64,000 nt of DNA from CAXRDE01 sp964229355 (GTDB lineage: Bacteria; Cyanobacteriota; Sericytochromatia; UBA7694). The DNA is taken from contig CAXRDE010000023.1 in NCBI GenBank assembly GCA_964229355.1, positions 310,001 through 374,000 on the forward strand, written 5' to 3'. Below the pieces are notes generated by a model. The model made no database searches, was not told the DNA's origin, and worked only from the letters and a program-made list of their open reading frames with translations. The position numbers and the translations under genes are program-made. Of this stretch, positions 7,441 to 14,978 are shown in pieces (position 1 is the first letter of the stretch; every line of letters begins with the position of its first letter).

Positions 7441-7896
7441 ATGCAATCCCATCTGAGTTTATACGTTTCAAATTTAGAACGCTCTGTGGCTTTTTATACC
7501 GCCTTTTTTGGCGTCGCGCCTCATAAAATCAAGCCAAAATACGCCAAGTTCATGCTGGAGGATCCCCAATGGGTGATTTCTTTGGTGGAAAACCCTGCTT
7601 TAACCCACAGTGGCTTTGGCCATGTGGGCATTGTCGTCGACGATACCGAAAGTGTAGAAAGCTGGATGAAAGCTGCTGAAGCACGGGGCGTAAGCATTGC
7701 GCTGGTAGAGCAGGGCACCCGCTGTTGCTACGCCAAACAAGATAAATTCTGGGTCAAAGACCCCGACGGGGTTCAATGGGAAATCTACACCTTTCACGAA
7801 GACAGCGCGTGGAATGATCCTCAGTACAGCACAGCGCAGTCACCTTCTGCACTTAACGAAACGGAAGGTAACACTCATGCCTGCTGTCCAGGTTAA
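7441..7896 (+). CDS. arsI: ArsI/CadI-family VOC protein, probable organoarsenical C-As lyase
   Basis: A 151-residue vicinal-oxygen-chelate dioxygenase. ArsI enzymes split the C-As bond of methylarsenite using Fe(II). All expected residues are visible: His4, His61 and Glu114 as iron ligands and the adjacent Cys95-Cys96 pair that binds trivalent arsenic in TRCCYAKQDKFWVKDPDG. The pattern matches characterised ArsI with an offset of one residue. CadI (cadmium-induced) proteins are the close alternative. It is first in the ars operon and overlaps arsR by 20 bases. Confidence 0.82.
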   Translation: MQSHLSLYVSNLERSVAFYTAFFGVAPHKIKPKYAKFMLEDPQWVISLVENPALTHSGFGHVGIVVDDTESVESWMKAAEARGVSIALVEQGTRCCYAKQDKFWVKDPDGVQWEIYTFHEDSAWNDPQYSTAQSPSALNETEGNTHACCPG

Positions 7897-8284
7897 TGGC
7901 CTTGAACAATCGGTGAACATCGCCAAAGCCCTTGGTGACGAAACCCGCCTACGCATTATGGCCCTTCTCGAAAATCGGGAATTATGCGCCTGTCAGATCA
8001 TTGAAGCCTTTGCCCTGGCCAATTCTACAATTTCAAGGCATTTAGCATTGTTAAAACAGGCTGGCCTGTTACGGTCCCGAAAAGCAGGTCGCTGGGTGTA
8101 TTACGCCTGGTCTTCTGCTGCAGGCCAGACTGTCCCTGAAGTCGTAAAACTCAGTCATGCCTGGATCTCTCAGCTCACCGCTTATGATCCTCGCTTTCAA
8201 AAAGATCGTGAGCACATGGCAGACATCCTACTCATTGATCCCGAGGAACTCTGCCGCCGTCAAAATGGTAAAGATTGCTGTTAA
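7877..8284 (+). CDS. arsR: ArsR-family metalloregulatory repressor
   Basis: A 135-residue winged-helix repressor that releases DNA on binding arsenite. The family ELCxC metal motif is seen as RELCACQ, located in the DNA-recognition region, followed by the helix-turn-helix with NSTISRHLALLKQAGLL. A C-terminal pair CC and a further Cys lie in the last dozen residues. ATG 7877 is chosen because GAAGG lies about 8 bases before it and the upstream extension overlaps arsI without homology. It probably regulates the promoter at 7379. Confidence 0.9.
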   Translation: MPAVQVNGLEQSVNIAKALGDETRLRIMALLENRELCACQIIEAFALANSTISRHLALLKQAGLLRSRKAGRWVYYAWSSAAGQTVPEVVKLSHAWISQLTAYDPRFQKDREHMADILLIDPEELCRRQNGKDCC

Positions 8285-8297
8285 GGAAACACCCCTC

Positions 8298-8729
8298 ATG
8301 AAGAACATTCTCTTTCTCTGTGTGGCAAACGCTGCACGAAGTCAAATGGCCGAAGGCCTTGCCAAACAAATCCTGGGTCCTGGGTACACCATTCAAAGCG
8401 CCGGATCTCAGCCAGGCTCTGTTCACCCCATGGCCCGACAGGTTTTGGCTGAGCAGGGCGTTGATACCCAGGACCACACGTCAAAATCGGTTCAGTCTAT
8501 CGATCTTACCAAAGTAGATATGGTGATTACCCTCTGTGCCGAAGAAATTTGCCCCGTCGTGGCGGGAAAACTTACCCGTCTGAATTGGCCACTTCAAGAT
8601 CCGGCCACCCCTCAAGCCAATGAAGCTGCACAGCTCGAAACCTTTCGGGAGATACGCGATCAAATTCAAGAACGTTTAAAGCAGTTAAAAATCACGCTGG
8701 ATCTTCAGGATAACAGAGACTTCTCATGA
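8298..8729 (+). CDS. arsC: Arsenate reductase, low-molecular-weight phosphatase type
   Basis: A 143-residue enzyme reducing arsenate to arsenite for export by the adjacent permease. The P-loop Cys is C8 in LCVANAARS (CX5R), and the general acid lies in the DPA segment near residue 101. Redox cysteines C80 and C85 in TLCAEEICP match the shuttle cysteines of thioredoxin-coupled ArsC, though the gap is shorter than the classic C82/C89. It starts at ATG 8298, 13 bases after arsR, and ends in an ATGA overlap with acr3. Confidence 0.92.
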   Translation: MKNILFLCVANAARSQMAEGLAKQILGPGYTIQSAGSQPGSVHPMARQVLAEQGVDTQDHTSKSVQSIDLTKVDMVITLCAEEICPVVAGKLTRLNWPLQDPATPQANEAAQLETFREIRDQIQERLKQLKITLDLQDNRDFS

Positions 8730-9769
8730 ATACCCCACAAACGTCATCCGCTAAAATGGACTTTTTTGAACGCTATCTCTCGGTTTGGGTGTTTTTATGT
8801 ATTGTGGGCGGGATTGGCCTGGGGGCACTGGCAGGCGACAGCATGACTGCCCTCAGCCAAATGGAAGTGTATCGGGTCAATATCCCCATTGCTGTTTTGG
8901 TGTGGCTCATGATCTACCCCATGATGCTCAAAGTGGACTTTGCTGCATTGGGCCAATGGCGAGAACATATCAAAGGCATGGCGGTGACACTGAGCGTCAA
9001 CTGGCTCATCAAGCCGTTTACCATGGCCTTACTCGCCTGGCTCTTTTTTAAAGTTATCTTTGCGGGTTGGATGAGTCCTGAACAAGCCCAGGGATACATC
9101 GCAGGGGCGATTTTACTGGGTGCTGCTCCCTGCACGGCCATGGTGTTTGTGTGGTCTTATTTAACCCACGGGAACGCCAACTACACGCTGACCCAGGTGG
9201 CCATTAACGATCTGGTGCTTTTGGTAGCCTTTATTCCCATTGTCTCTTTTTTATTAGGTATCACCAATATTGCCATCCCCTACGGCACCTTGATCACCTC
9301 CGTGCTTATTTTTGTTGTGGTTCCGCTGGTCGCTGGCTATATAACCCACAAAGGCTTCATTCGCGCCAAAGGCAAAACCTGGTTTGAAGACGTCTTTTTA
9401 GCACGGCTTAAGCCGGTCTCTATTGTGGCTCTCCTCAGTACCCTGGTCCTGCTCTTTGCCTTTCAGGGTCCACAAATTTTGGCAAACCCTTTACATATTG
9501 TATTGATCGCCATTCCACTTACACTGCAAACCTACCTGATTTTCTTTTTGGCCTGGTTTCTGGGACGAAAGCTGGAATTGCCTCATGCAGTGTGCTCCCC
9601 CTCAGCCATGATTGGTGCCAGTAATTTTTTTGAGCTGGCGGTAGCAGTAGCCATTGCATTGTTTGGCCTCAATTCAGGCGCAGCACTGGCCACTGTGGTG
9701 GGGGTGCTTATTGAAGTCCCTGTGATGTTGTCTTTGGTGGCTCTGGCCAATCGATGGCGCGATCCTTAA
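8726..9769 (+). CDS. acr3: Arsenite efflux permease, ACR3 family
   Basis: A 347-residue inner-membrane arsenite transporter with about ten hydrophobic segments. The ACR3 family cysteine is seen in LGAAPCTAMVFVWSYL and the second half carries SPSAMIGASNFFELAVA. It extrudes the arsenite made by ArsC. Start and arsC stop share ATGA. Its 3' end overlaps the end of the convergent TVP38 gene by 4 bases. Confidence 0.93.
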   Translation: MNTPQTSSAKMDFFERYLSVWVFLCIVGGIGLGALAGDSMTALSQMEVYRVNIPIAVLVWLMIYPMMLKVDFAALGQWREHIKGMAVTLSVNWLIKPFTMALLAWLFFKVIFAGWMSPEQAQGYIAGAILLGAAPCTAMVFVWSYLTHGNANYTLTQVAINDLVLLVAFIPIVSFLLGITNIAIPYGTLITSVLIFVVVPLVAGYITHKGFIRAKGKTWFEDVFLARLKPVSIVALLSTLVLLFAFQGPQILANPLHIVLIAIPLTLQTYLIFFLAWFLGRKLELPHAVCSPSAMIGASNFFELAVAVAIALFGLNSGAALATVVGVLIEVPVMLSLVALANRWRDP

Positions 9770-10440
9770 AGCAAACGCTTGCGTGCCCACACGCCCACAG
9801 CGCTCAATACCCCCAAAGCCAACACCACAATCACCACCAAAGTCCAGGGTACACGCCCCTGGGTCACCGCCTGCTTGAGGGCATCGGCTCCCACCACGTA
9901 TAAAACGGTACCCGGTAACATGCACACCCAGGACCACCACACATAGGTCACAAAGGGCACCCGCGTCAAACCAAAGCCATAGTTTAAAAGATTAAAGGGG
10001 AAAATCGGCAGCAGGCGTACCACGGCCACAATCAAAGCCCCTTGCTTGGCCGTCAAGCGATCGAGTTTTTGAAACTGAGCATTGTCTTGTAAGCTGCGCT
10101 CCATGGCTTCACGGGCAAAATAACGGGCAATCAAAAAACAGACCGCTGCGGCAAGGGTTGAGGCCACACTCACCCAGATCACCCCCCACACCGCACCAAA
10201 CAAAACACCGGCCACAAGGGTTAGCGCCGAACCGGGGATCGCCACCACAGCGGCCAGTACGTACACGCCAATAAAGACGAGTGGCCCCCAGGGCCCCAAA
10301 GACGCTATCCAGGGTTCCAATTTCTGCAAATAAGCGTCCAGCCCCAGAAAACGGGCAAGGCCCAACAGCAAAAGAACTCCCCCCACCAGCACAAGGGGTT
10401 TCCAGAGTTGACGAGAAGTAGCTTGCGTAGGTTCTGTCAT
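9766..10440 (-). CDS. TVP38/TMEM64 family (DedA-like) membrane protein
   Basis: A 224-residue inner-membrane protein with five or six hydrophobic segments. The VTT-domain signature is visible: a GSALTLVAGVLFG segment, then FLIARYFAR and the R-LPIFPFNLLNYGFGLTRV reentrant region. Members may act as lipid or small-anion transporters; the function here is unknown. It lies 12 bases after the flavoprotein gene, a pairing known from many bacteria, where the two are sometimes fused. Confidence 0.85.
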   Translation of the reverse strand: MTEPTQATSRQLWKPLVLVGGVLLLLGLARFLGLDAYLQKLEPWIASLGPWGPLVFIGVYVLAAVVAIPGSALTLVAGVLFGAVWGVIWVSVASTLAAAVCFLIARYFAREAMERSLQDNAQFQKLDRLTAKQGALIVAVVRLLPIFPFNLLNYGFGLTRVPFVTYVWWSWVCMLPGTVLYVVGADALKQAVTQGRVPWTLVVIVVLALGVLSAVGVWARKRLL

Positions 10441-10452
10441 ATATAAGCCACC

Positions 10453-11958
10453 CTAGCGTCGCCAGGTGAGCCAGGCAGTAAACGCCCGCTTCACCCAGGG
10501 TTTTAACCGGGTTCGATTATACTGATCTCCCAGATGACGAATGGCCTCTGCCTGGGTGGGATATGGATGAATCACCGATGCAATTTTGCCCAAACCAATC
10601 TTGTGCTGTATCGCCAGTGTGAGTTCTCCGAGCATCTCGCCCCCGTGACGGGCCACAAGGGTCGCCCCCAAAATACGATCACTGCCTTTGGCGGTTATCA
10701 CCTTTACAAACCCTTCGGTTTCACCGTCGGCCATGGCGCGATCCACCTCCGCCAACGGCTTTGTATACACATCCACCGCCAAGCCCCTGGCCTGGGCTTC
10801 AGGGGCAGAAATTCCCACATGAGCCACTTCAGGATCGGTATAGGTACACCAGGGCATCACCAGGTCAGAGAGTTTCTTGCGCCCCATAAACAACGCATTT
10901 TGCAAAACAATGCGGGCAGCAAAGTCTGCGGCATGGGTAAACTTCCAGTCCAGGCACACGTCACCTGCCGCAAAAATGTGCGTGTTGGTGGTTTGTAAAT
11001 AATCATTCACCTCAACACCGCGTTCACTAAAACGTACCCCGGCCTGCTCAAGAGCTAAACCGTGAACGTTAGGCTGGCGTCCCGTGGCCAACAAAAGCGC
11101 ATCAGCCACCACCGTCTGAAGTTCTCCCCCTTGCTTATAATGAACGGTTGTGCCCGCTGAATTCTGAAAAACCTCTTGAATTTCAGCGTCGAGCACAAGC
11201 TCTATGCCTTCTTCCACAAAGGCCTGTTGCACCACAGCCGCTGCCTCAGGATCTTCACGGTGGAGCAAATGGCGACCCTGATGAATCAAAGTCACTTTTG
11301 AACCCAAACGGTGAAAGGCCTGCGCCAACTCACAGCCAATGGGTCCTCCCCCCACACAAATCAAACGCTGCGGCAGGGTCGTCAAATTGAAGACATTTTC
11401 GTTCGTTAAATAATCCACACTTGCTAAACCGGGAATATCGGGTATTTTGGCACGCGCACCGGTAGCGATCAGCGCCTTTTTAAAATGCAGACGCTGTCCC
11501 CCGACTTCAATGTGTTGGGCATTAACAAAGCAAGCTGAGCCCTGATACACATCAACCCCCAGGCCTTTAAATCGCTCAAAGGAATCGTGGGGACTGATCG
11601 CTGCACGGATCTGGCGCATGCGCTCCATGGTGGCAGCAAAGTCAATTTGGGAAATCTGTCCCTGTACCCCAAAACGCCAGGCTTCTCTGACGTCATGGGC
11701 TGCACGCGCCGAGCGGATCACGGCCTTAGAGGGCACACACCCCGTATTGAGACAATCGCCACCCATCAGAGAACGCTCAATCAAAGCCACTTTGGCCCCC
11801 AGACCTGCTGCCCCCGCGGCAGCCACCAGTCCCGCCGTTCCGCCCCCTATTACCACCAGATTATAAGGGCCATCAGGGCAAGGATTTACCCAATGCTCAG
11901 GTCTCACGTGAGAGAGTAAGGTTTGATTATGTGAATCCAGCGGTTCAATGGAGACCAT
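10453..11958 (-). CDS. Mercuric reductase-like pyridine nucleotide-disulfide oxidoreductase
   Basis: A 501-residue FAD flavoprotein. Order of motifs: FAD-binding VVIGGGTAGL, redox disulfide GGDCLNTGCVPSKA, NAD(P)-binding ICVGGGPIGCE, FAD-binding TNTHIFAAGDV, and a C-terminal dimer domain with the HPYPTQAEA active-site segment. It lacks the N-terminal HMA domain and the C-terminal cysteine pair of true MerA, so mercury reduction is doubtful. It belongs to the group paired with TVP38. ATG 11958 is preferred to an earlier in-frame ATG at 12054 because the added residues are not family-like and AGG lies before it. Confidence 0.85.
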   Translation of the reverse strand: MVSIEPLDSHNQTLLSHVRPEHWVNPCPDGPYNLVVIGGGTAGLVAAAGAAGLGAKVALIERSLMGGDCLNTGCVPSKAVIRSARAAHDVREAWRFGVQGQISQIDFAATMERMRQIRAAISPHDSFERFKGLGVDVYQGSACFVNAQHIEVGGQRLHFKKALIATGARAKIPDIPGLASVDYLTNENVFNLTTLPQRLICVGGGPIGCELAQAFHRLGSKVTLIHQGRHLLHREDPEAAAVVQQAFVEEGIELVLDAEIQEVFQNSAGTTVHYKQGGELQTVVADALLLATGRQPNVHGLALEQAGVRFSERGVEVNDYLQTTNTHIFAAGDVCLDWKFTHAADFAARIVLQNALFMGRKKLSDLVMPWCTYTDPEVAHVGISAPEAQARGLAVDVYTKPLAEVDRAMADGETEGFVKVITAKGSDRILGATLVARHGGEMLGELTLAIQHKIGLGKIASVIHPYPTQAEAIRHLGDQYNRTRLKPWVKRAFTAWLTWRR

Positions 11959-12106
11959 GGGAGTTACCTGCTTCAAAAAAGATGCGCTTTTACAGCGTTT
12001 GCCCGGACTATACCCCAAACTTTGGTTTTTTCGCACAAACACTTTTAAATTCAAACAGATTCATGCTAGCCTAGGGTTATCCCCTTTTAAATAATACTTT
12101 AAAATC

Positions 12107-12226
12107 TTTCAAGCTGCGCTTGAAAAGCAGGTGTTCAAAAGGCCGAGCAGTCAAAAGGTACCTTATCTACAAGGTACCAGACCCTACGCATCGGTCACCA
12201 GGAACCGCTTTTCAGAGCGCCTTTTG
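12107..12226 (+). promoter_or_regulatory. Structured leader RNA upstream of the SulP gene
   Basis: Two perfect hairpins are visible: TTTCAAGC/GCTTGAAA (12107-12125) and GGTACCTT/AAGGTACC (12157-12178). Two longer-range 8-bp pairings also exist: 12121-12128 with 12207-12214, and 12136-12143 with 12219-12226. The latter two interleave, so they form a pseudoknot or alternative folds. This is what a switching leader looks like, but I do not recognise a known riboswitch class. The minus-strand promoter of the flavoprotein gene must also lie nearby. Confidence 0.4.
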
Positions 12227-12262
12227 GCTTGAGACTTGAATACTAAACGGAAAACAGCAGTT

Positions 12263-13834
12263 ATGTTACAGAAAATTCTTCATTATCTGTCACCCCAAAA
12301 CTTTAAAAACGATACACTATCGGGGTTGACAGTCGCCATGGCATTGGTCCCTGAGGCCATTGCCTTTGCCTTTGTGGCAAAAGTAGATCCCATGATCGGG
12401 CTTTACGCGGCCTTTATGGTGAGCTTAATTACCGGCATCCTCAGTGGGCGCCCGGGTATGATTTCAGGAGCCACAGGGGCACTGGCCGTCGTGATGGTCT
12501 CTCTCGTGGTCCAGCATGGCGTACAATATCTCTTTGCCGCCATTGTCCTCATGGGTCTTTTACAAATTGCAGCAGGCTTACTCAAGCTCGGTAAGCTCGC
12601 CAAAATGATTCCCCATCCCGTGATGCTAGGCTTTGTAAATGGCCTGGCCATTGTCATCTTTCTGGCCCAAATCCCTCAATTCCAAACCCAAACCCCTGAA
12701 GGGCATTGGGGCTGGCTCCAGGGCGCCTGGTTGCCCGCAGAAAAACTCTGGCCCATGCTTGTGCTGGTGGGCATTACCATGCTCATTATTCACTTTTTAC
12801 CCCGCTTTACCAAAGCGGTTCCGTCTTCGTTGGTGGCCATTGGCGTCATCGCCGTAGCCGTTCCGCTTTTGCAATTGGATACCCCGGTGGTGGCTGACAT
12901 GCTCAAAGGCGAAAGTCTAAAAGCAGCCTTGCCGAGCTTTGGGATACCCACGGTACCGCTGAATCTAGAAACCTTTAAGATTATTTTTCCTTATGCCGTC
13001 ATTTTGGCCGCCGTGGGCTTAATCGAATCTCTCATGACCCTGGCCCTGTTAAACGAAATGACCGAAACCCAGGGCAATCGCAATCAGGAATGTATTGCGC
13101 AGGGCACCGCCAATATCGTGACCGGCTTTTTTGGCGGCATGGGCGGTTGCGCCATGATTGGCCAGAGCATGATCAACGTCCAGTCTGGTGGTCGGGGACG
13201 CTGGTCCGGTATCGTGGCCGGTGCAGCCTTACTGCTTCTGATTTTATTTGCTTCGCCCTGGTTGGCTCAAATTCCGCTGGCCGCCCTGGTGGGCGTGATG
13301 TTTATGGTGGTTATTGGCACCTTTGAATGGTCCAGTTTTCGTGTGGCCCGTCGCATTCCGTTTAGCGATGCCTTTATTATTGTTCTGGTATCTTCCGTGA
13401 CGGTGTTTACCGATCTGGCCACCGCCGTGTTACTGGGTATTGTGGTTTCCGCTCTGGTGTTTAGCTGGAAAAAAGGTCACCACCTGAATGTGCAAAGCTG
13501 GCTCGATGAAGAAGGCGCCAAGCATTACGATGTGTCCGGTTACCTTTTCTTTGCCTCGGTCCAGGACTTTTTAGATGCCTTTCGTGTCCAACAGGATCCT
13601 GAAGAGGTTTATGTGCACTTTAAGTACTCCAAAGTCATGGACCATTCAGGACTTGAAGCGGTTCATCTGCTCACGGAAAAATACCTCAAATACGGTAAAT
13701 CATTGCATCTGTCCCACTTGAGTCAGGAGTGCGTGAATTTGGTATCTCGCGCTGAGGGCGTCATTACCGTCAGCATTCAAACCAAAGAAAATGCCCGTGA
13801 AAAAGTGACCGGTAAATTACGTCTGCCTGCCTAG
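12263..13834 (+). CDS. SulP-family anion transporter with STAS domain
   Basis: A 523-residue inner-membrane anion carrier (sulfate, bicarbonate or similar). About eleven membrane segments occupy residues 10-400, starting with the family motif GLTVAMALVPEAIAFAF. The signature GGMGGCAMIGQSMINVQSGG is in the middle, and a cytoplasmic STAS domain covers residues ~410-510. ATG 12263 is preferred to TTG 12236, which has no ribosome-binding site. The substrate cannot be decided; no sulfate-assimilation gene is adjacent. Strong terminator downstream. Confidence 0.88.
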   Translation: MLQKILHYLSPQNFKNDTLSGLTVAMALVPEAIAFAFVAKVDPMIGLYAAFMVSLITGILSGRPGMISGATGALAVVMVSLVVQHGVQYLFAAIVLMGLLQIAAGLLKLGKLAKMIPHPVMLGFVNGLAIVIFLAQIPQFQTQTPEGHWGWLQGAWLPAEKLWPMLVLVGITMLIIHFLPRFTKAVPSSLVAIGVIAVAVPLLQLDTPVVADMLKGESLKAALPSFGIPTVPLNLETFKIIFPYAVILAAVGLIESLMTLALLNEMTETQGNRNQECIAQGTANIVTGFFGGMGGCAMIGQSMINVQSGGRGRWSGIVAGAALLLLILFASPWLAQIPLAALVGVMFMVVIGTFEWSSFRVARRIPFSDAFIIVLVSSVTVFTDLATAVLLGIVVSALVFSWKKGHHLNVQSWLDEEGAKHYDVSGYLFFASVQDFLDAFRVQQDPEEVYVHFKYSKVMDHSGLEAVHLLTEKYLKYGKSLHLSHLSQECVNLVSRAEGVITVSIQTKENAREKVTGKLRLPA

Positions 13835-13851
13835 GCATCGAACGCTACACC

Positions 13852-13887
13852 AAAGCCCCCGAACAGAGATTGATGTTCGGGGGCTTT
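13852..13887 (+). terminator. Intrinsic terminator after the SulP gene
   Basis: A perfect 14-bp GC-rich stem (13852-13865 with 13874-13887), 8-base loop, then GCTTTT. It separates the SulP gene from the convergent esterase gene. Confidence 0.85.
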
Positions 13888-13907
13888 GCTTTTAAAGACC
13901 TAAAAAA

Positions 13908-14918
13908 TTAAGCCGCCTGTTGACCGGCTTCTGGCTGTGGCGGAAAGAAAAACGTCAACGGACGATGCAAGCGCCGTGACCAGGAATATTCATTGTGGTG
14001 ACCATGGGGATCTTCATAGTATTTAAAATCCACATTGTCTTCATAGCCCAGACTCAAAAACTGCTCGTGCATACGACGGGTCATTTTTAAGGTTTGGCTA
14101 TTGGCATCGGGGCGATCGGAGCCACACTCATAAATCCCCATATCCATCCAGAGCTTGAGGCCCTGAGGGTAGTTTTTCACATGTTTGAACACAATGCCGT
14201 TGCCCCACCAAAAGGAAGGAGACATCATGGCCACTTTACCAAAAGTGTCGCTGTGGTGACGACCAATGTAAAAGTTGATCAATCCCCCCAGAGACGATCC
14301 CATGATCGCTGTGTTTTGTCGATCGGCAAGGGTACGGTAGGTTTTATCGATAAAGACTTTAAGCTCTTTGACGAGAAACTGAGCGTACTTTTTACCGTGC
14401 CCGCCCTGGGGAGTCGGTCCATCAATCACCATCTGGGTCCAGGTGTACTCGTACATGCGAGCGGGGGTATTGTAGATGCCCACCACAATGATTTCTTCCA
14501 TTTGCCCGGCGGCGACCAGACGCTCGACACTGTCGTTCACTTCCCAGGCCACGCCTGCAAAAGAGGTGCGTGGATCCATGACATTATTGCCATCATGCAT
14601 ATACAGCACGGGGTAACGGCGGTGCGGATTGTCTTTATAGCTGGGGGGTAGGTAGACAATAATATCGCGTTCAAACTCCAAGTAACGGGAGTGAAACTGT
14701 TTGTGAAGACGAATGTTTCCTGCCAGATGGGGGTGTAAAGCAGCGGGTTGCTGAAAGGAAAAGGCCAGGGGATGGGTCGCATCGGTGCGACTAAAGTGCA
14801 TGCGTTGCGGTTCAACATCTTCATTTTGATAGGGAATGCCGTGGTTGCGGCAGATAAACTGCATCAAACGAATGACGCGTTTACTGAGATTGGGTTTAAA
14901 TTTAAATTGTAATTGCAT
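13908..14918 (-). CDS. Esterase of the enterochelin-esterase-like (Fes/esterase D) family
   Basis: A 336-residue alpha/beta-hydrolase. The sequence RDIIVYLPPSY and YPVLYMHDGNN is typical of the family. The nucleophile elbow is GSSLGG, and the likely His is in PHGHHNEYSW near the C-terminus. There is no signal peptide, so it probably acts in the cytoplasm. Relatives cut siderophore esters, feruloyl esters or S-formylglutathione; substrate is open. AAGGA lies 8-9 bases before the ATG. Confidence 0.8.
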   Translation of the reverse strand: MQLQFKFKPNLSKRVIRLMQFICRNHGIPYQNEDVEPQRMHFSRTDATHPLAFSFQQPAALHPHLAGNIRLHKQFHSRYLEFERDIIVYLPPSYKDNPHRRYPVLYMHDGNNVMDPRTSFAGVAWEVNDSVERLVAAGQMEEIIVVGIYNTPARMYEYTWTQMVIDGPTPQGGHGKKYAQFLVKELKVFIDKTYRTLADRQNTAIMGSSLGGLINFYIGRHHSDTFGKVAMMSPSFWWGNGIVFKHVKNYPQGLKLWMDMGIYECGSDRPDANSQTLKMTRRMHEQFLSLGYEDNVDFKYYEDPHGHHNEYSWSRRLHRPLTFFFPPQPEAGQQAA

Positions 14919-14978
14919 TGGACGGGATCCTTTTTGTTCGGCTTATTATAACAGATTTACCCGTCCAAACGCAGTGAT

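Noticed and set aside
8157..8297. Long N-terminal extension of ArsC
   Set aside because: The added residues overlap arsR and do not resemble the family; the enzyme start is the ATG at 8298.
10453..11958. True mercuric reductase and a mer operon
   Set aside because: No HMA domain, no C-terminal cysteine pair and no merR, merT or merP nearby.
14094..14651. 185-codon plus-strand frame opposite the esterase
   Set aside because: It lies fully within the esterase gene on the other strand, has no known motif and no ribosome-binding site.
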